In this document: positions 1 to 6,422 of the stretch, in pieces | How positions within the stretch are numbered: position 1 is the stretch's first letter | How the letters are laid out: every line of letters starts with the position of its first letter | Source: Clostridium sp. | Lineage (GTDB): Bacteria; Bacillota; Clostridia; Lachnospirales; Lachnospiraceae | Direction: 5' to 3' | Assembly: GCA_004554205.1 (NCBI GenBank) | Contig: SFNH01000089.1 | Span: forward strand, 1-8,278 | Length of the DNA: 8,278 bases | The notes under the pieces: model-generated | Databases searched by the model: none | What the model was told of the DNA's origin: nothing | Seen by the model: the letters and a program-made list of their open reading frames with translations, nothing else | Translations under genes and position numbers: made by a program

Positions 1-1009
1 CCTCAACCCCCACCTGCTGGTCTCCGACCGCGCGCAGGTGCTGATGCCATACCATATTCTGCTCGACACCTATGAGGAGGAGCGCCTCGGCAAAAATGCC
101 TTCGGCTCCACCAAGAGCGGCATTGCGCCGTTCTTCAGCGACAAGTTCTCGAAGATCGGTATTCAGGTCAACGACCTTTTCGACGACGAGACGCTCAAAG
201 CCAAGCTCCAAAATGTCTGCACGCTCAAAAATCTCATCATTGAGCATGTGTATCACAAGCCGCTGCTGGATCCCGACGCGCTGTACAAGACCTGCGTCGA
301 CTACCGCGAGAAGATCGCGCCGTTTGTCTGCGACACGCATGCCTTCCTTTTCGCGGCACTCAAGGAGGGCAAAAACATCCTGCTCGAAGGGCAGCTCGGC
401 ACGCTCAAGGACCCCGATTTCGGCATCTACCCGATGGTGACCTCCTCGTCCACCCTCGCCGGCTACGGCGCGGTGGGGGCGGGCATCCCGCCGCATGAGA
501 TCAAGGAGATCATCGCCGTCACGAAGGCATACTCCTCTGCGGTGGGTGCGGGCGAATTTGTGTCCGAGATCCTCGACGAGGAAAAGGCACAGGAGCTGCG
601 TCTCCACGGCGGCGACAAGGGCGAGTTCGGCGCCACGACCGGCAGACCGCGCCGCGTGGGCTGGTATGACTGCGTCGCCTCCCGCTACGGCGTCGATTGC
701 CAGGGCGCGACCAAGGTGGTCATGACGGCGCTCGACTGCCTGTCCTATCTTGAAGAAATTCCCGTCTGCGTCGGCTATGAGATCGACGGCGAGATCACCC
801 GCGATTTCCCCAACACCAATCGGCTGAAAAGAGCAAAGCCGGTGTTCAAGACCCTCAAGGGCTGGCACTGCGACATCCGCGGCATCCGCTCCTTTGAAGA
901 GCTGCCCGCCGAGGCGCGCACCTATGTGGAGTTTATCGAAAAAGAATTGGGGCACCATATTGACATGGTGTCCAACGGCCCCGAGCGGGAAGCCATTATC
1001 TATCGTTGA
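1..1009 (+). CDS. purA: Adenylosuccinate synthetase, 3' part (5' end outside window)
   Basis: PurA joins IMP and aspartate using GTP to give adenylosuccinate, the first committed step from IMP to AMP, in the cytoplasm. The reading frame is open from base 2, giving the last 335 residues of a protein that is usually about 430 long; the N-terminal GTP/IMP catalytic part lies upstream. Visible family signatures are the SDRAQVLMPYH block (about 25-60), DKFSKIGIQV (about 140-170), the EGQLGT segment (386-403), YPMVTSS, VGAGEF, and the hallmark GATTGRPRRVGW (about 629-664) that supplies IMP/GTP-contacting Thr and Arg. Several positions differ from the Escherichia coli form: EGQLG instead of EGAQG, DPDFG instead of DIDHG, and TALD instead of the TKLD guanine-recognition motif. 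These look like a lineage-specific PurA type rather than decay, because the rest is intact. guaA follows after 8 bases, so the two branches of purine synthesis are probably co-transcribed. The identity is firm. Confidence 0.95.
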   Translation, partial: LNPHLLVSDRAQVLMPYHILLDTYEEERLGKNAFGSTKSGIAPFFSDKFSKIGIQVNDLFDDETLKAKLQNVCTLKNLIIEHVYHKPLLDPDALYKTCVDYREKIAPFVCDTHAFLFAALKEGKNILLEGQLGTLKDPDFGIYPMVTSSSTLAGYGAVGAGIPPHEIKEIIAVTKAYSSAVGAGEFVSEILDEEKAQELRLHGGDKGEFGATTGRPRRVGWYDCVASRYGVDCQGATKVVMTALDCLSYLEEIPVCVGYEIDGEITRDFPNTNRLKRAKPVFKTLKGWHCDIRGIRSFEELPAEARTYVEFIEKELGHHIDMVSNGPEREAIIYR

Positions 1010-1017
1010 GGTGTCAT

Positions 1018-2553
1018 ATGGAAAAAATTCTGGTTTTGGATTTCGGCGGGCAGTATAATCAGCTCATCGCCCGCCGCGTGCGCGATCACCGCGTGTTTGC
1101 GGAGATCCTCCCCTACACCACGCCGCTGTCGGTCATCAAGGAAAACGGCTATCGCGGCATCATTTTCACGGGCGGCCCGAACTCGGTGTTCGACCCCGCC
1201 TCGCCGCACTATGATCCGGCGATCCTCGACATCGGCGTGCCGATCCTCGGCATCTGCTACGGCTGCCAGCTCACCGCTTTCATGGCGGGCGGCAGGGTGG
1301 AGACCGCCGAGCAGTCGGAATACGGCAAGATCGATCTGCATGTGACCGACGCCGCATCGCCGCTTTTTGCGGACATCCCGACGGACAGCGTCGTGTGGAT
1401 GAGCCACACCGACCGCGTCACTGTGCCGCCTGCCGGCTTTGCCGTCACGGCGACCACCGACGCCTGCCCCGTCGCGGCGATGGAGGATGCCACGCGCCGT
1501 TTGTATGCGGTACAGTTCCACCCCGAGGTCACCCACAGCGTTTACGGCAATAAATTGCTGGAAAACTTCCTCTATCGCGTCTGCGGCTGCAGCGGCGATT
1601 GGGAGATGGACAGCTTCATCGAGGACACCGTCGCCCGCCTGCGGGAGCAAATCGGCGACAAGCAGGTCATCCTCGGCCTGTCCGGCGGTGTCGACTCCTC
1701 GGTCGCGGCGGGACTGCTCAGCCGCGCGGTAGGCAAGCAGCTCACCTGCGTGTTCGTCGATCAGGGCCTTATGCGCAAGGACGAGGGGGATTTTGTCGAA
1801 AAGACCTTCACCTCGCTGTTTGACATGCGCTTTGTGCGCGTAAACTGTCAGGAGCATTTTCTGTCCTGCCTCAAGGGTGTCGTCGATCCCGAGCAAAAAC
1901 GGCACATCATCGGCACGGAGTTTTATAAGGTGTTTTGGGAGGAGATCCGTCGCCGCAGCAGCGAAAAGGGCTTTTTCGCGCAGGGCACGATCTATCCCGA
2001 CTGCATCGAGTCCGGCAAGGGCGACGCCGACAAGATCAAAACGCATCACAACAAGGTGAAGATGCCGGACGATGTGGAGTTCCTCGGCATCATCGAGCCG
2101 CTTTGCGACCTTTTCAAGGACGAGGTGCGCCGCGTCGGCGAAAAGCTCGGCATTCCGCACGAGCTTGTGTGGCGTCAGCCGTTCCCCGGTCCGGGACTCG
2201 GCGTGCGCATCATCGGCGAGATCACCGCCGAAAAGGTGGAGATCCTGCAAAACGCCGACTGGGTGCTGCGGGACGAAATGGCCAAAAACGGCTATGAGCA
2301 GCACTTGGCGCAGTTCTTCTGCGTGCTGCCGGGCGTGAGCACTGTCGGTGTCATGGGCGACCACCGCACCTATGACCACCTCGTCGCCATCCGCGCCGTC
2401 ACGACCGACGACTTCATGACCGCCGACTGGGCAAAGATCCCCTATGACATCCTCGCCCGCGTCAGTAACCGCATCACCAACGAAGTAAAGCACGTCAACC
2501 GCGTGGTCTACGACATCACGACCAAGCCCCCCGCAACGGTGGAGTGGGAATAA
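1018..2553 (+). CDS. guaA: GMP synthase (glutamine-hydrolysing)
   Basis: GuaA converts XMP to GMP with ATP and glutamine, the last step of guanine nucleotide synthesis. The protein has 511 residues, normal for the single-chain bacterial enzyme. The N-terminal class I glutamine amidotransferase domain (about 1-190) has the nucleophile in GICYGCQ (Cys80) and the His/Glu pair in QFHPEV (His168, Glu170). The ATP-pyrophosphatase domain begins near residue 205 with the P-loop SGGVDSS (222-228). The C-terminal dimerisation/XMP-binding domain ends in the family's typical KPPATVEWE. The start was set at ATG 1018, with GAGGTG at 1008-1013 as the ribosome binding site; a TTG at 1006 would overlap the purA stop and adds only four unconserved residues. 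The gene is complete even though a mobile element begins just downstream, as expected when an element inserts at or beyond the 3' end of guaA and keeps the coding end intact. Confidence 0.98.
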   Translation: MEKILVLDFGGQYNQLIARRVRDHRVFAEILPYTTPLSVIKENGYRGIIFTGGPNSVFDPASPHYDPAILDIGVPILGICYGCQLTAFMAGGRVETAEQSEYGKIDLHVTDAASPLFADIPTDSVVWMSHTDRVTVPPAGFAVTATTDACPVAAMEDATRRLYAVQFHPEVTHSVYGNKLLENFLYRVCGCSGDWEMDSFIEDTVARLREQIGDKQVILGLSGGVDSSVAAGLLSRAVGKQLTCVFVDQGLMRKDEGDFVEKTFTSLFDMRFVRVNCQEHFLSCLKGVVDPEQKRHIIGTEFYKVFWEEIRRRSSEKGFFAQGTIYPDCIESGKGDADKIKTHHNKVKMPDDVEFLGIIEPLCDLFKDEVRRVGEKLGIPHELVWRQPFPGPGLGVRIIGEITAEKVEILQNADWVLRDEMAKNGYEQHLAQFFCVLPGVSTVGVMGDHRTYDHLVAIRAVTTDDFMTADWAKIPYDILARVSNRITNEVKHVNRVVYDITTKPPATVEWE

Positions 2554-2624
2554 ATATTTAGTGTTTTTATGAATCCTGAAAAGCGTTGGTAATACAGCGT
2601 TTTTCAGGATTTTTCTTTTTTAGC
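2490..2624. other. Probable host/element junction (attL) zone
   Basis: The left boundary of the inserted DNA should fall between the last codons of guaA and the GGCTAC repeats beside the integrase. What is seen: GC-rich coding sequence ends at 2553, AT-rich sequence begins at once, and an integrase gene runs toward guaA with its stop 117 bases from the guaA stop. What is known: the 3' end of guaA is a recurrent insertion site for tyrosine-integrase genomic islands. The exact core cannot be defined without the right end of the element or an empty site, so only a zone is given. Confidence 0.45.
2572..2620 (+). terminator. Intrinsic terminator after guaA
   Basis: A 14-bp stem (2572-2585 with 2598-2611, one G-T pair) encloses a 12-base loop and runs directly into a T-rich tract (2610-2621) on the + strand. 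It sits 19 bases after the guaA stop and is placed to end the purA-guaA transcript. Read on the minus strand the hairpin is not followed by a T run, so it is less convincing as the end of the integrase transcript. It lies in the short zone where host and element DNA meet, so it is unclear which of the two it belongs to. Confidence 0.8.
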
Positions 2625-2702
2625 GGCTACAAATTGGCTACATTTGCAGCGATTTTTGTAGCCAGAGGCTCACGGCATAATGCCGTCAAGCTGTCTGGCT
2701 AC
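2625..2702. repeat. GGCTAC repeat cluster, possible integrase arm-type sites
   Basis: GGCTAC occurs four times in 78 bases: 2625-2630 and 2636-2641 on the + strand, 2658-2663 on the minus strand, and 2697-2702 on the + strand (the last inside the 3' end of the integrase gene). The first and third copies extend to a 9-bp inverted pair, GGCTACAAA (2625-2633) and TTTGTAGCC (2655-2663). The spacing and position beside the integrase resemble arm-type sites bound by the N-terminal domain of tyrosine integrases. The binding role is inferred. Confidence 0.4.
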
Positions 2703-3743
2703 CTCCACCTGCTTGTTGGGGTACAGGTGACTGTACGTGTCCATCGTTGTCTGTACCTTTTCATGTCCGAGCCGCTCCGCGATCAGCAGCGGAGAGAAGC
2801 CCATCTCCACCAGCAGGCTGGCGTGGCTGTGTCGAATGTCATGCACCCGTATCCGCTTCACGCCCGAAGCCTTGCAGCCGTACTCCATTTCGTGGTACAG
2901 AAAGCTCTTGGTGTAGGGAAAGAGCCTGTCGTCCTTTTGCAGCCCGTAGCAATGGGACATATACTCCTGCAAACAGTTGCAAAGGCCGTCGGGAATAGGG
3001 ATAGTACGGATGCTTTTCGGTGTTTTCGGAGTGGTGATAATATCCTCTTTGCCGAGGCGCTGATAGCTCTTGTTCACCGTCAGGGTCTTCTTCTCGAAGT
3101 CGATGTCCGACGGTGTGAGTGCCAGCAGCTCTCCCTCCCGAATCCCCGTGTAGTACATGGTCATGAATACCGTGTAGCTGGCGGGACGGTCTTTCATGCT
3201 CTCGATAAATGTCTGGAACTCGTCCTTTGTCCAGAACAGCATTTCATCGGCTTTCTTCTTGCCCATGCTCCCCGCCTTGTGGCAGGGATTTTCTTTCAGC
3301 CCATAGTATTTGACTGCGTAGTTGAAAATCGCCGTGAGCTGGTTGTTGATGCACTTGAGATAGGTCTGGGCGTAAGGCTTGCCGTTTTCATCCCGGTAGC
3401 TGGTCAGGGAGTTCTGCCATTGGCGCACGTGAGTGGGCTTGATCTCGTTCAGCGGAATTTTCTTGAAGAAAGGCGTTACCTTCAGGTCGATCAGCCATTT
3501 CTTGCTGGCAACGGTGGATGGCTTGAGGCGGTGCTCCATATCCTTGACATACAGAGAGATGAAGTCACCGAAGGTCATGCCGAGGCTGCCCGTGGATTGG
3601 CTGATAAAGTCACGTTCCCATTGCAGGGCTTCCTTCTTGGTGGCAAAGCCACGCTTCTTCTTGTGGATGGTCTTGCCTGTCCAGTCCGTCACGCGGATCT
3701 GGGACATCCAGCGACCGGTGTCGCCGTCTTTTGTTACTGACAT
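2670..3743 (-). CDS. int: Tyrosine recombinase / integrase
   Basis: This 357-residue protein is a site-specific tyrosine recombinase that would integrate and excise the element. Residues 1-50 form an AP2-like arm-binding domain (GRWMSQIRV, GFATKKEA). About 55-150 is the SAM-like core-binding domain (MTFGDFISLYV). About 165-345 is the catalytic domain, with Arg202 (TGIREGELLAL), a Lys-rich beta-hairpin at 219-243, His301 and Arg304 (HDIRHSHASLL), His327 (LGHEKVQTT) and the nucleophile Tyr337 (DTYSHLY). All the expected catalytic residues are present, so the enzyme should be active. The start at 3743 is preceded by GGAGG at the right distance. It lies 42 bases downstream of the XRE gene on the same strand, so both are probably one transcript. 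Its stop faces the guaA stop, the usual arrangement for an element inserted at guaA. Confidence 0.95.
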   Translation of the reverse strand: MSVTKDGDTGRWMSQIRVTDWTGKTIHKKKRGFATKKEALQWERDFISQSTGSLGMTFGDFISLYVKDMEHRLKPSTVASKKWLIDLKVTPFFKKIPLNEIKPTHVRQWQNSLTSYRDENGKPYAQTYLKCINNQLTAIFNYAVKYYGLKENPCHKAGSMGKKKADEMLFWTKDEFQTFIESMKDRPASYTVFMTMYYTGIREGELLALTPSDIDFEKKTLTVNKSYQRLGKEDIITTPKTPKSIRTIPIPDGLCNCLQEYMSHCYGLQKDDRLFPYTKSFLYHEMEYGCKASGVKRIRVHDIRHSHASLLVEMGFSPLLIAERLGHEKVQTTMDTYSHLYPNKQVEVARQLDGIMP

Positions 3744-3785
3744 TTTTACCTCCTTCCCTCAAGAATCAGGCTTTGATCAGGTTAT

Positions 3786-4391
3786 TCACTCGTTACTCTC
3801 GCTTTTACCGTATTCCTTTTCCAGAAACTCCGTCCGCTTTGCGATTCGCTCATCGCGGTCAAGCTCCTCCGGCTCTGTGCATTTGACTGCGTTCGCGGCG
3901 TAATATGCCAAAGTCTGCTCCTTCCACCGCTTGTATGCCGCTTGCGTGGAGTTATAGGCGCGAAGCTCGCTGCGCTCGTCCTCCCACTGTTCAAGAAACA
4001 GGCACATATCCGCGTTGAACTCCGCCGTGCTCTTTCCATCAAAAGAAATGGAGCACTCCCATTGCTTGCTGCGGGGCGGCTTCTGCACATTGATCTTGAA
4101 GTCGATGCCCTCTACCGTTTCCAGCTTAAAGAGGAAGTCCATCACGTCGGCAAGCGTCCTGATCTGCGTCGTGCTGGATTCATACCCAAGAATATAGGTT
4201 GAGGTCGTGTCCAGCAGGTCTGCGATCTGATTGACAACGGCAATCGACACTTCAATCTCTCCGGTTTCGTACTTCTGTACGGTGCGGAGAGATTTTTTCA
4301 GCATTTGTGCCAGCTCGGTCTGGTTCAGCCCTTTGCGTTTTCGGAGCTGCTTGATTCTCTGCCCAATGGCGGGATAATCGAAATTGTCCAT
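3786..4391 (-). CDS. XRE-family helix-turn-helix transcriptional regulator
   Basis: This 201-residue protein has an N-terminal lambda-repressor-like DNA-binding domain (about residues 9-65). The helix-turn-helix covers QTELAQMLKKSLRTVQKYE (24-42), followed by the typical LLDTTSTYILGY end of the fold. The remaining 135 residues match no domain I can name; they are rich in charged and aromatic residues and end in a Glu/Lys-rich tail (FLEKEYGKSESNE). There is no HEXXH-type protease motif or membrane segment. The start at 4391 has GAGGTG eight bases upstream. The gene is the first of a leftward unit with int and faces the HTH/RepA operon across a shared control region that contains a 12-bp inverted repeat, so it most likely represses one or both promoters. 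Whether it acts as a repressor or an activator is inferred from this layout only. Confidence 0.88.
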   Translation of the reverse strand: MDNFDYPAIGQRIKQLRKRKGLNQTELAQMLKKSLRTVQKYETGEIEVSIAVVNQIADLLDTTSTYILGYESSTTQIRTLADVMDFLFKLETVEGIDFKINVQKPPRSKQWECSISFDGKSTAEFNADMCLFLEQWEDERSELRAYNSTQAAYKRWKEQTLAYYAANAVKCTEPEELDRDERIAKRTEFLEKEYGKSESNE

Positions 4392-4411
4392 GTCTGATTC
4401 ACCTCGTCCAT

Positions 4412-4440
4412 ATCATACCACAGAATAAAGCGAATTGCAA
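4412..4440 (-). promoter_or_regulatory. Leftward promoter for the XRE regulator and integrase
   Basis: On the minus strand, TTGCAA (4440-4435) and TATGAT (4417-4412) are separated by exactly 17 bases, a good match to the main vegetative promoter. The predicted start near 4405-4407 leaves a leader of only about 15 bases that begins at the ribosome binding site of the XRE gene. The -35 box abuts the left arm of the inverted repeat at 4440-4451. Confidence 0.7.
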
Positions 4441-4506
4441 GTACATATTTTTATTTTCTAAAGGCTTGACAGATGCATCTTGTGTGCGTATAATAAAATA
4501 TGTACT
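4440..4506. promoter_or_regulatory. Inverted-repeat operator pair across the divergent promoters
   Basis: AGTACATATTTT (4440-4451) and its exact reverse complement (4495-4506) are 12-bp arms about 55 bp apart centre to centre, close to five helical turns. The left arm touches the -35 of the leftward promoter; the right arm covers the predicted start site of the rightward promoter. This is the placement expected for paired binding sites of the XRE protein, possibly with DNA looping. The sites are seen; the binding protein is inferred. Confidence 0.6.
4466..4494 (+). promoter_or_regulatory. Perfect-consensus rightward promoter
   Basis: TTGACA (4466-4471), a 17-base spacer and TATAAT (4489-4494) match the vegetative sigma factor consensus at every position. 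Transcription should begin near 4501 and leave a leader of about 95 bases before the HTH gene. A promoter this strong on a quiescent element normally needs repression, which fits the operator arms around it. The spacer begins with the 8-bp palindrome GATGCATC. Confidence 0.85.
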
Positions 4507-4594
4507 CAGGATGCGTATTTCGGAGAGACTGGGAAAAGGAGCGTGAACAAAAGATACGCAGACTGAGAAAAATCACATTGAAACAGGAGGTACT

Positions 4595-4801
4595 ATGAGA
4601 GCACAGTTTATCACAGCGTCAGAGGTGGCGGAGATCATGGGCATCAGCCGTAGCAAGGCATATCAGATTGTCCGGGAAATGAACAGAGAGCTGAAATCCC
4701 AGGGCTATCTGACCGTAGCCGGAAAATGCCCCGCCCAGTATTTCAAGCAGAAGTTCTACGGCTTCCAGATTCCCGGAGGTGAGCGCAATGACGGAAAATG
4801 A
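4595..4801 (+). CDS. Small helix-turn-helix protein, possible excisionase
   Basis: This 68-residue protein has an N-terminal helix-turn-helix (about 7-34, TASEVAEIMGISRSKAYQIV) followed by a basic segment (GYLTVAGKCPAQYF) that could be a wing. Size, basic charge and place between the regulator/integrase side and the replication gene resemble the small Xis or directionality factors of integrative elements; a second regulator is the main alternative. AGGAGG lies four bases before the ATG. The gene is the first of the rightward operon from the consensus promoter, and its 3' end overlaps the next gene by 14 bases, so the two are probably translationally coupled. Confidence 0.75.
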   Translation: MRAQFITASEVAEIMGISRSKAYQIVREMNRELKSQGYLTVAGKCPAQYFKQKFYGFQIPGGERNDGK

Positions 4802-5960
4802 GAAAACGACCGCCCTCATTCCATCTGTTGGCGCAGATGGAGGGCAGCCGCCTCACAATTCAACTAAACAGAGGATACCACATGAAACCTGCGAAAGCAA
4901 TCCTTCGGAGGAAAATATTGAGGAAATGCGTGAGAGAATCCGGCGCATGAACGACCCGCATTATCTTCATACCGTTTCCATGGCAGAGCTGTATCAGACC
5001 GCATACAAGAGCAGGCCGCCCGTCATAGACGGTCTGCTCTACTCCGGGGCATATATCCTCGCAGGAGCGCCCAAAATCGGAAAATCGTTTCTGGTAGCGC
5101 AGCTTGCCTACCATGTCAGCACAGGGCAAAGGCTGTGGGGCTATGAAGTCCATCAGGGTACGGTTCTGTACCTTGCACTGGAGGATGATTTCCAGAGAAT
5201 CCAGAGTCGAATGTTTATGATGTACGGCGTGGCGGATACCGCCAGCCTGCATTTTGCAACGGCAGCAAGCAAAATCGGAAACGGTCTTGACGAGCAGCTT
5301 GAGAATTTCATAAAGGAACACCCCGACACGAAGCTGGTTATCATTGACACCATGCAGAAGATTCGGGAAACCGGAGGTGAGGCTTACAGCTACGCCAGCG
5401 ACTATGAGATCATCGGCAAACTCAAGCGTTTTGCAGACAGGCACAGCATTTGCATCGTTACCGTCCATCACACAAGAAAACAGCCAGCCGGGGACAGCTT
5501 TGAAACGATCTCCGGCACAACAGGACTTCTCGGTTGTGCAGACGGAGCACTCCTGATGCAGAAGAAGAAACGGACAGCATTGGAGGCCACGGTCGATGCC
5601 GTGGGGCGAGATCAACAGGATCAGATTCTATATCTGAAAAAAGATGCCGACACGCAGATATGGAGCCTTGAACGGACAGAGAACGAGCCGTATCAGGAGC
5701 CGCCCGACCCGGTATTGGATACGGTTTCCCAGCTTGTTTCCTCCGAAAGCAGAGAATGGACAGGCAGTCCGACCGAGCTTGCGGAAGCGGTGAATACAGG
5801 CATGGCGGCAAATGCCCTCACCAAATACCTGAACGTTAAATCCGGCAGGCTGCTGGACGAGTACCATGTGAGGTATGAGAACAGAGCAAAACACTCCGGA
5901 CGGCAGGTGAAGCTCACCTATATGGTAATCGGCAATGTTGAGTACGAAGTAATCGACTGA
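4788..5960 (+). CDS. RepA-like AAA ATPase / replicative helicase
   Basis: This 390-residue P-loop ATPase is of the RecA-like RepA type (AAA_25). It probably acts as a hexameric helicase or initiation ATPase for the excised circular element. Walker A is GAPKIGKS (93-100), the acidic segment LALEDD follows, Walker B is LVIIDT (183-188, Asp187), and TVHHTRK (about 225-231) is the conserved His-containing loop seen in RepA/RegA-type helicases. The first 55 residues are polar and probably disordered. The C-terminal part (about 300-390) looks like a small winged-helix DNA-binding module. The start at ATG 4788 is preferred because GGAGG (4775-4779) is eight bases upstream; a GTG at 4779 would overlap that site. 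The gene overlaps the HTH gene and is followed within seven bases by the 9-bp repeat array, a position that suggests a replication origin. A role in DNA transfer rather than replication cannot be excluded. Confidence 0.85.
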   Translation: MTENEKTTALIPSVGADGGQPPHNSTKQRIPHETCESNPSEENIEEMRERIRRMNDPHYLHTVSMAELYQTAYKSRPPVIDGLLYSGAYILAGAPKIGKSFLVAQLAYHVSTGQRLWGYEVHQGTVLYLALEDDFQRIQSRMFMMYGVADTASLHFATAASKIGNGLDEQLENFIKEHPDTKLVIIDTMQKIRETGGEAYSYASDYEIIGKLKRFADRHSICIVTVHHTRKQPAGDSFETISGTTGLLGCADGALLMQKKKRTALEATVDAVGRDQQDQILYLKKDADTQIWSLERTENEPYQEPPDPVLDTVSQLVSSESREWTGSPTELAEAVNTGMAANALTKYLNVKSGRLLDEYHVRYENRAKHSGRQVKLTYMVIGNVEYEVID

Positions 5961-5967
5961 GGACAGC

Positions 5968-6040
5968 GCGACGGCTGCGACGGTCGCGACGGTGGAAATG
6001 ATGCCATCAAAGCAACCGTCGCAATCGTTGCGACCGTCGC
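5968..6040. repeat. Two opposed blocks of 9-bp repeats forming a large dyad
   Basis: Three units starting GCGACGG lie at 5968, 5977 and 5986 with exact 9-bp spacing. Three units in opposite orientation begin at 6015 (ACCGTCGC), 6024 (degenerate ATCGTTGC) and 6033 (ACCGTCGC), also at 9-bp spacing. The blocks can fold into a 26-bp stem (5968-5993 with 6015-6040, two mismatches and four G-T pairs) around a 21-base loop that holds a small GATG/CATC hairpin. Regular short direct repeats beside a replication ATPase resemble iterons of a replication origin; an RNA attenuator in the operon is the other reading. The array ends 20 bases before the next start codon. Confidence 0.7.
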
Positions 6041-6060
6041 GGATAGGAAAGGATAGGAAA

Positions 6061-6315
6061 ATGAAAAGCGTACAAATCCCCTATGATCTGTTCATCGACC
6101 TCGCCATGTACCATCTGCGGGGCGAGGATGATCTTGAAGAAGAAATCCGGCAGGGCTTGGAGCAAAAGCTCGACGCCATACTGAACCGGCAGCTCTATTC
6201 CCGGTACAAAACCGCTCCCAACGAAGAAGAACGGGAGCAGGCGCGGCAGGAGTATCTTGACCGGCGTGGAGTGCCGCAGAGCTACCGATGGACTACTCCT
6301 CCTTGGGAGCTGTGA
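6061..6315 (+). CDS. Small conserved-type mobile-element protein of unknown function
   Basis: This 84-residue, highly charged protein begins MKSVQIPYDLF and continues with helical-looking segments (LEEEIRQGLEQKLDAIL, EEEREQARQEYLDRRG). A short beta strand followed by an amphipathic helix could be a small dimerisation or ribbon-helix-like start, but no known domain is certain. I recall similar small proteins in clostridial mobile elements without an assigned role. The frame is open upstream to 5992, but the extra residues would be translated from the repeat array, so ATG 6061 is preferred; AAGGA (6049-6053) is spaced seven bases from it, within a tandem 10-bp repeat (GGATAGGAAA, 6041-6060). 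Its stop overlaps the foot of a strong hairpin. The place between the replication ATPase and oriT suggests an accessory role in replication or mobilization. Confidence 0.7.
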   Translation: MKSVQIPYDLFIDLAMYHLRGEDDLEEEIRQGLEQKLDAILNRQLYSRYKTAPNEEEREQARQEYLDRRGVPQSYRWTTPPWEL

Positions 6316-6337
6316 CAGGAGCGTGCCACGCTCCTGT
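6315..6337 (+). terminator. Strong hairpin at the end of the small gene
   Basis: ACAGGAGCGT (6315-6324) and ACGCTCCTGT (6328-6337) form a perfect 10-bp stem with a three-base loop, starting on the last base of the preceding stop codon. No T run follows, so it is either a weak terminator or an mRNA-stabilising or transfer-region hairpin. Confidence 0.45.
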
Positions 6338-6422
6338 TGCTGGCAGACAAGGTAAAGCATTGGCTGACACAGCCCCTCGCATCCCCGTCCCCATCGAAAA
6401 ACCCGCAGATTTTGAGATGGAT

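Noticed and set aside
1000..2493. Long minus-strand open frame opposite guaA (about 497 residues).
   Set aside because: It is a codon-bias shadow of the GC-rich guaA gene; it has no recognisable domain, and guaA itself is complete on the other strand.
2672..2686. Short palindrome ACGGCAT-A-ATGCCGT at the integrase 3' end.
   Set aside because: A perfect 7-bp stem with a one-base centre cannot form a stable loop as drawn, and it lies within codons; it is too short to assign a role.
2586..3740. Long + strand open frame opposite the integrase (384 residues).
   Set aside because: The minus strand encodes a full tyrosine recombinase with all catalytic residues; the opposite frame has no family signature and no ribosome binding site.
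4511..4564. Possible leader peptides in the rightward leader: ATG 4511 (11 codons) and GTG 4543 (7 codons).
   Set aside because: Neither has a properly spaced ribosome binding site, and there is no run of one amino acid that would suggest attenuation.
5968..6040. CRISPR array.
   Set aside because: The units are 9 bp, tandem without spacers and present in both orientations; no cas genes are present.
5992..6060. Upstream starts (GTG 5992, ATG 5998 or 6001) for the small gene at 6061.
   Set aside because: The added residues would be translated from the 9-bp repeat array, and those starts lie in the stem or loop; ATG 6061 has a spaced AAGGA and begins at the recognisable VQIP segment.
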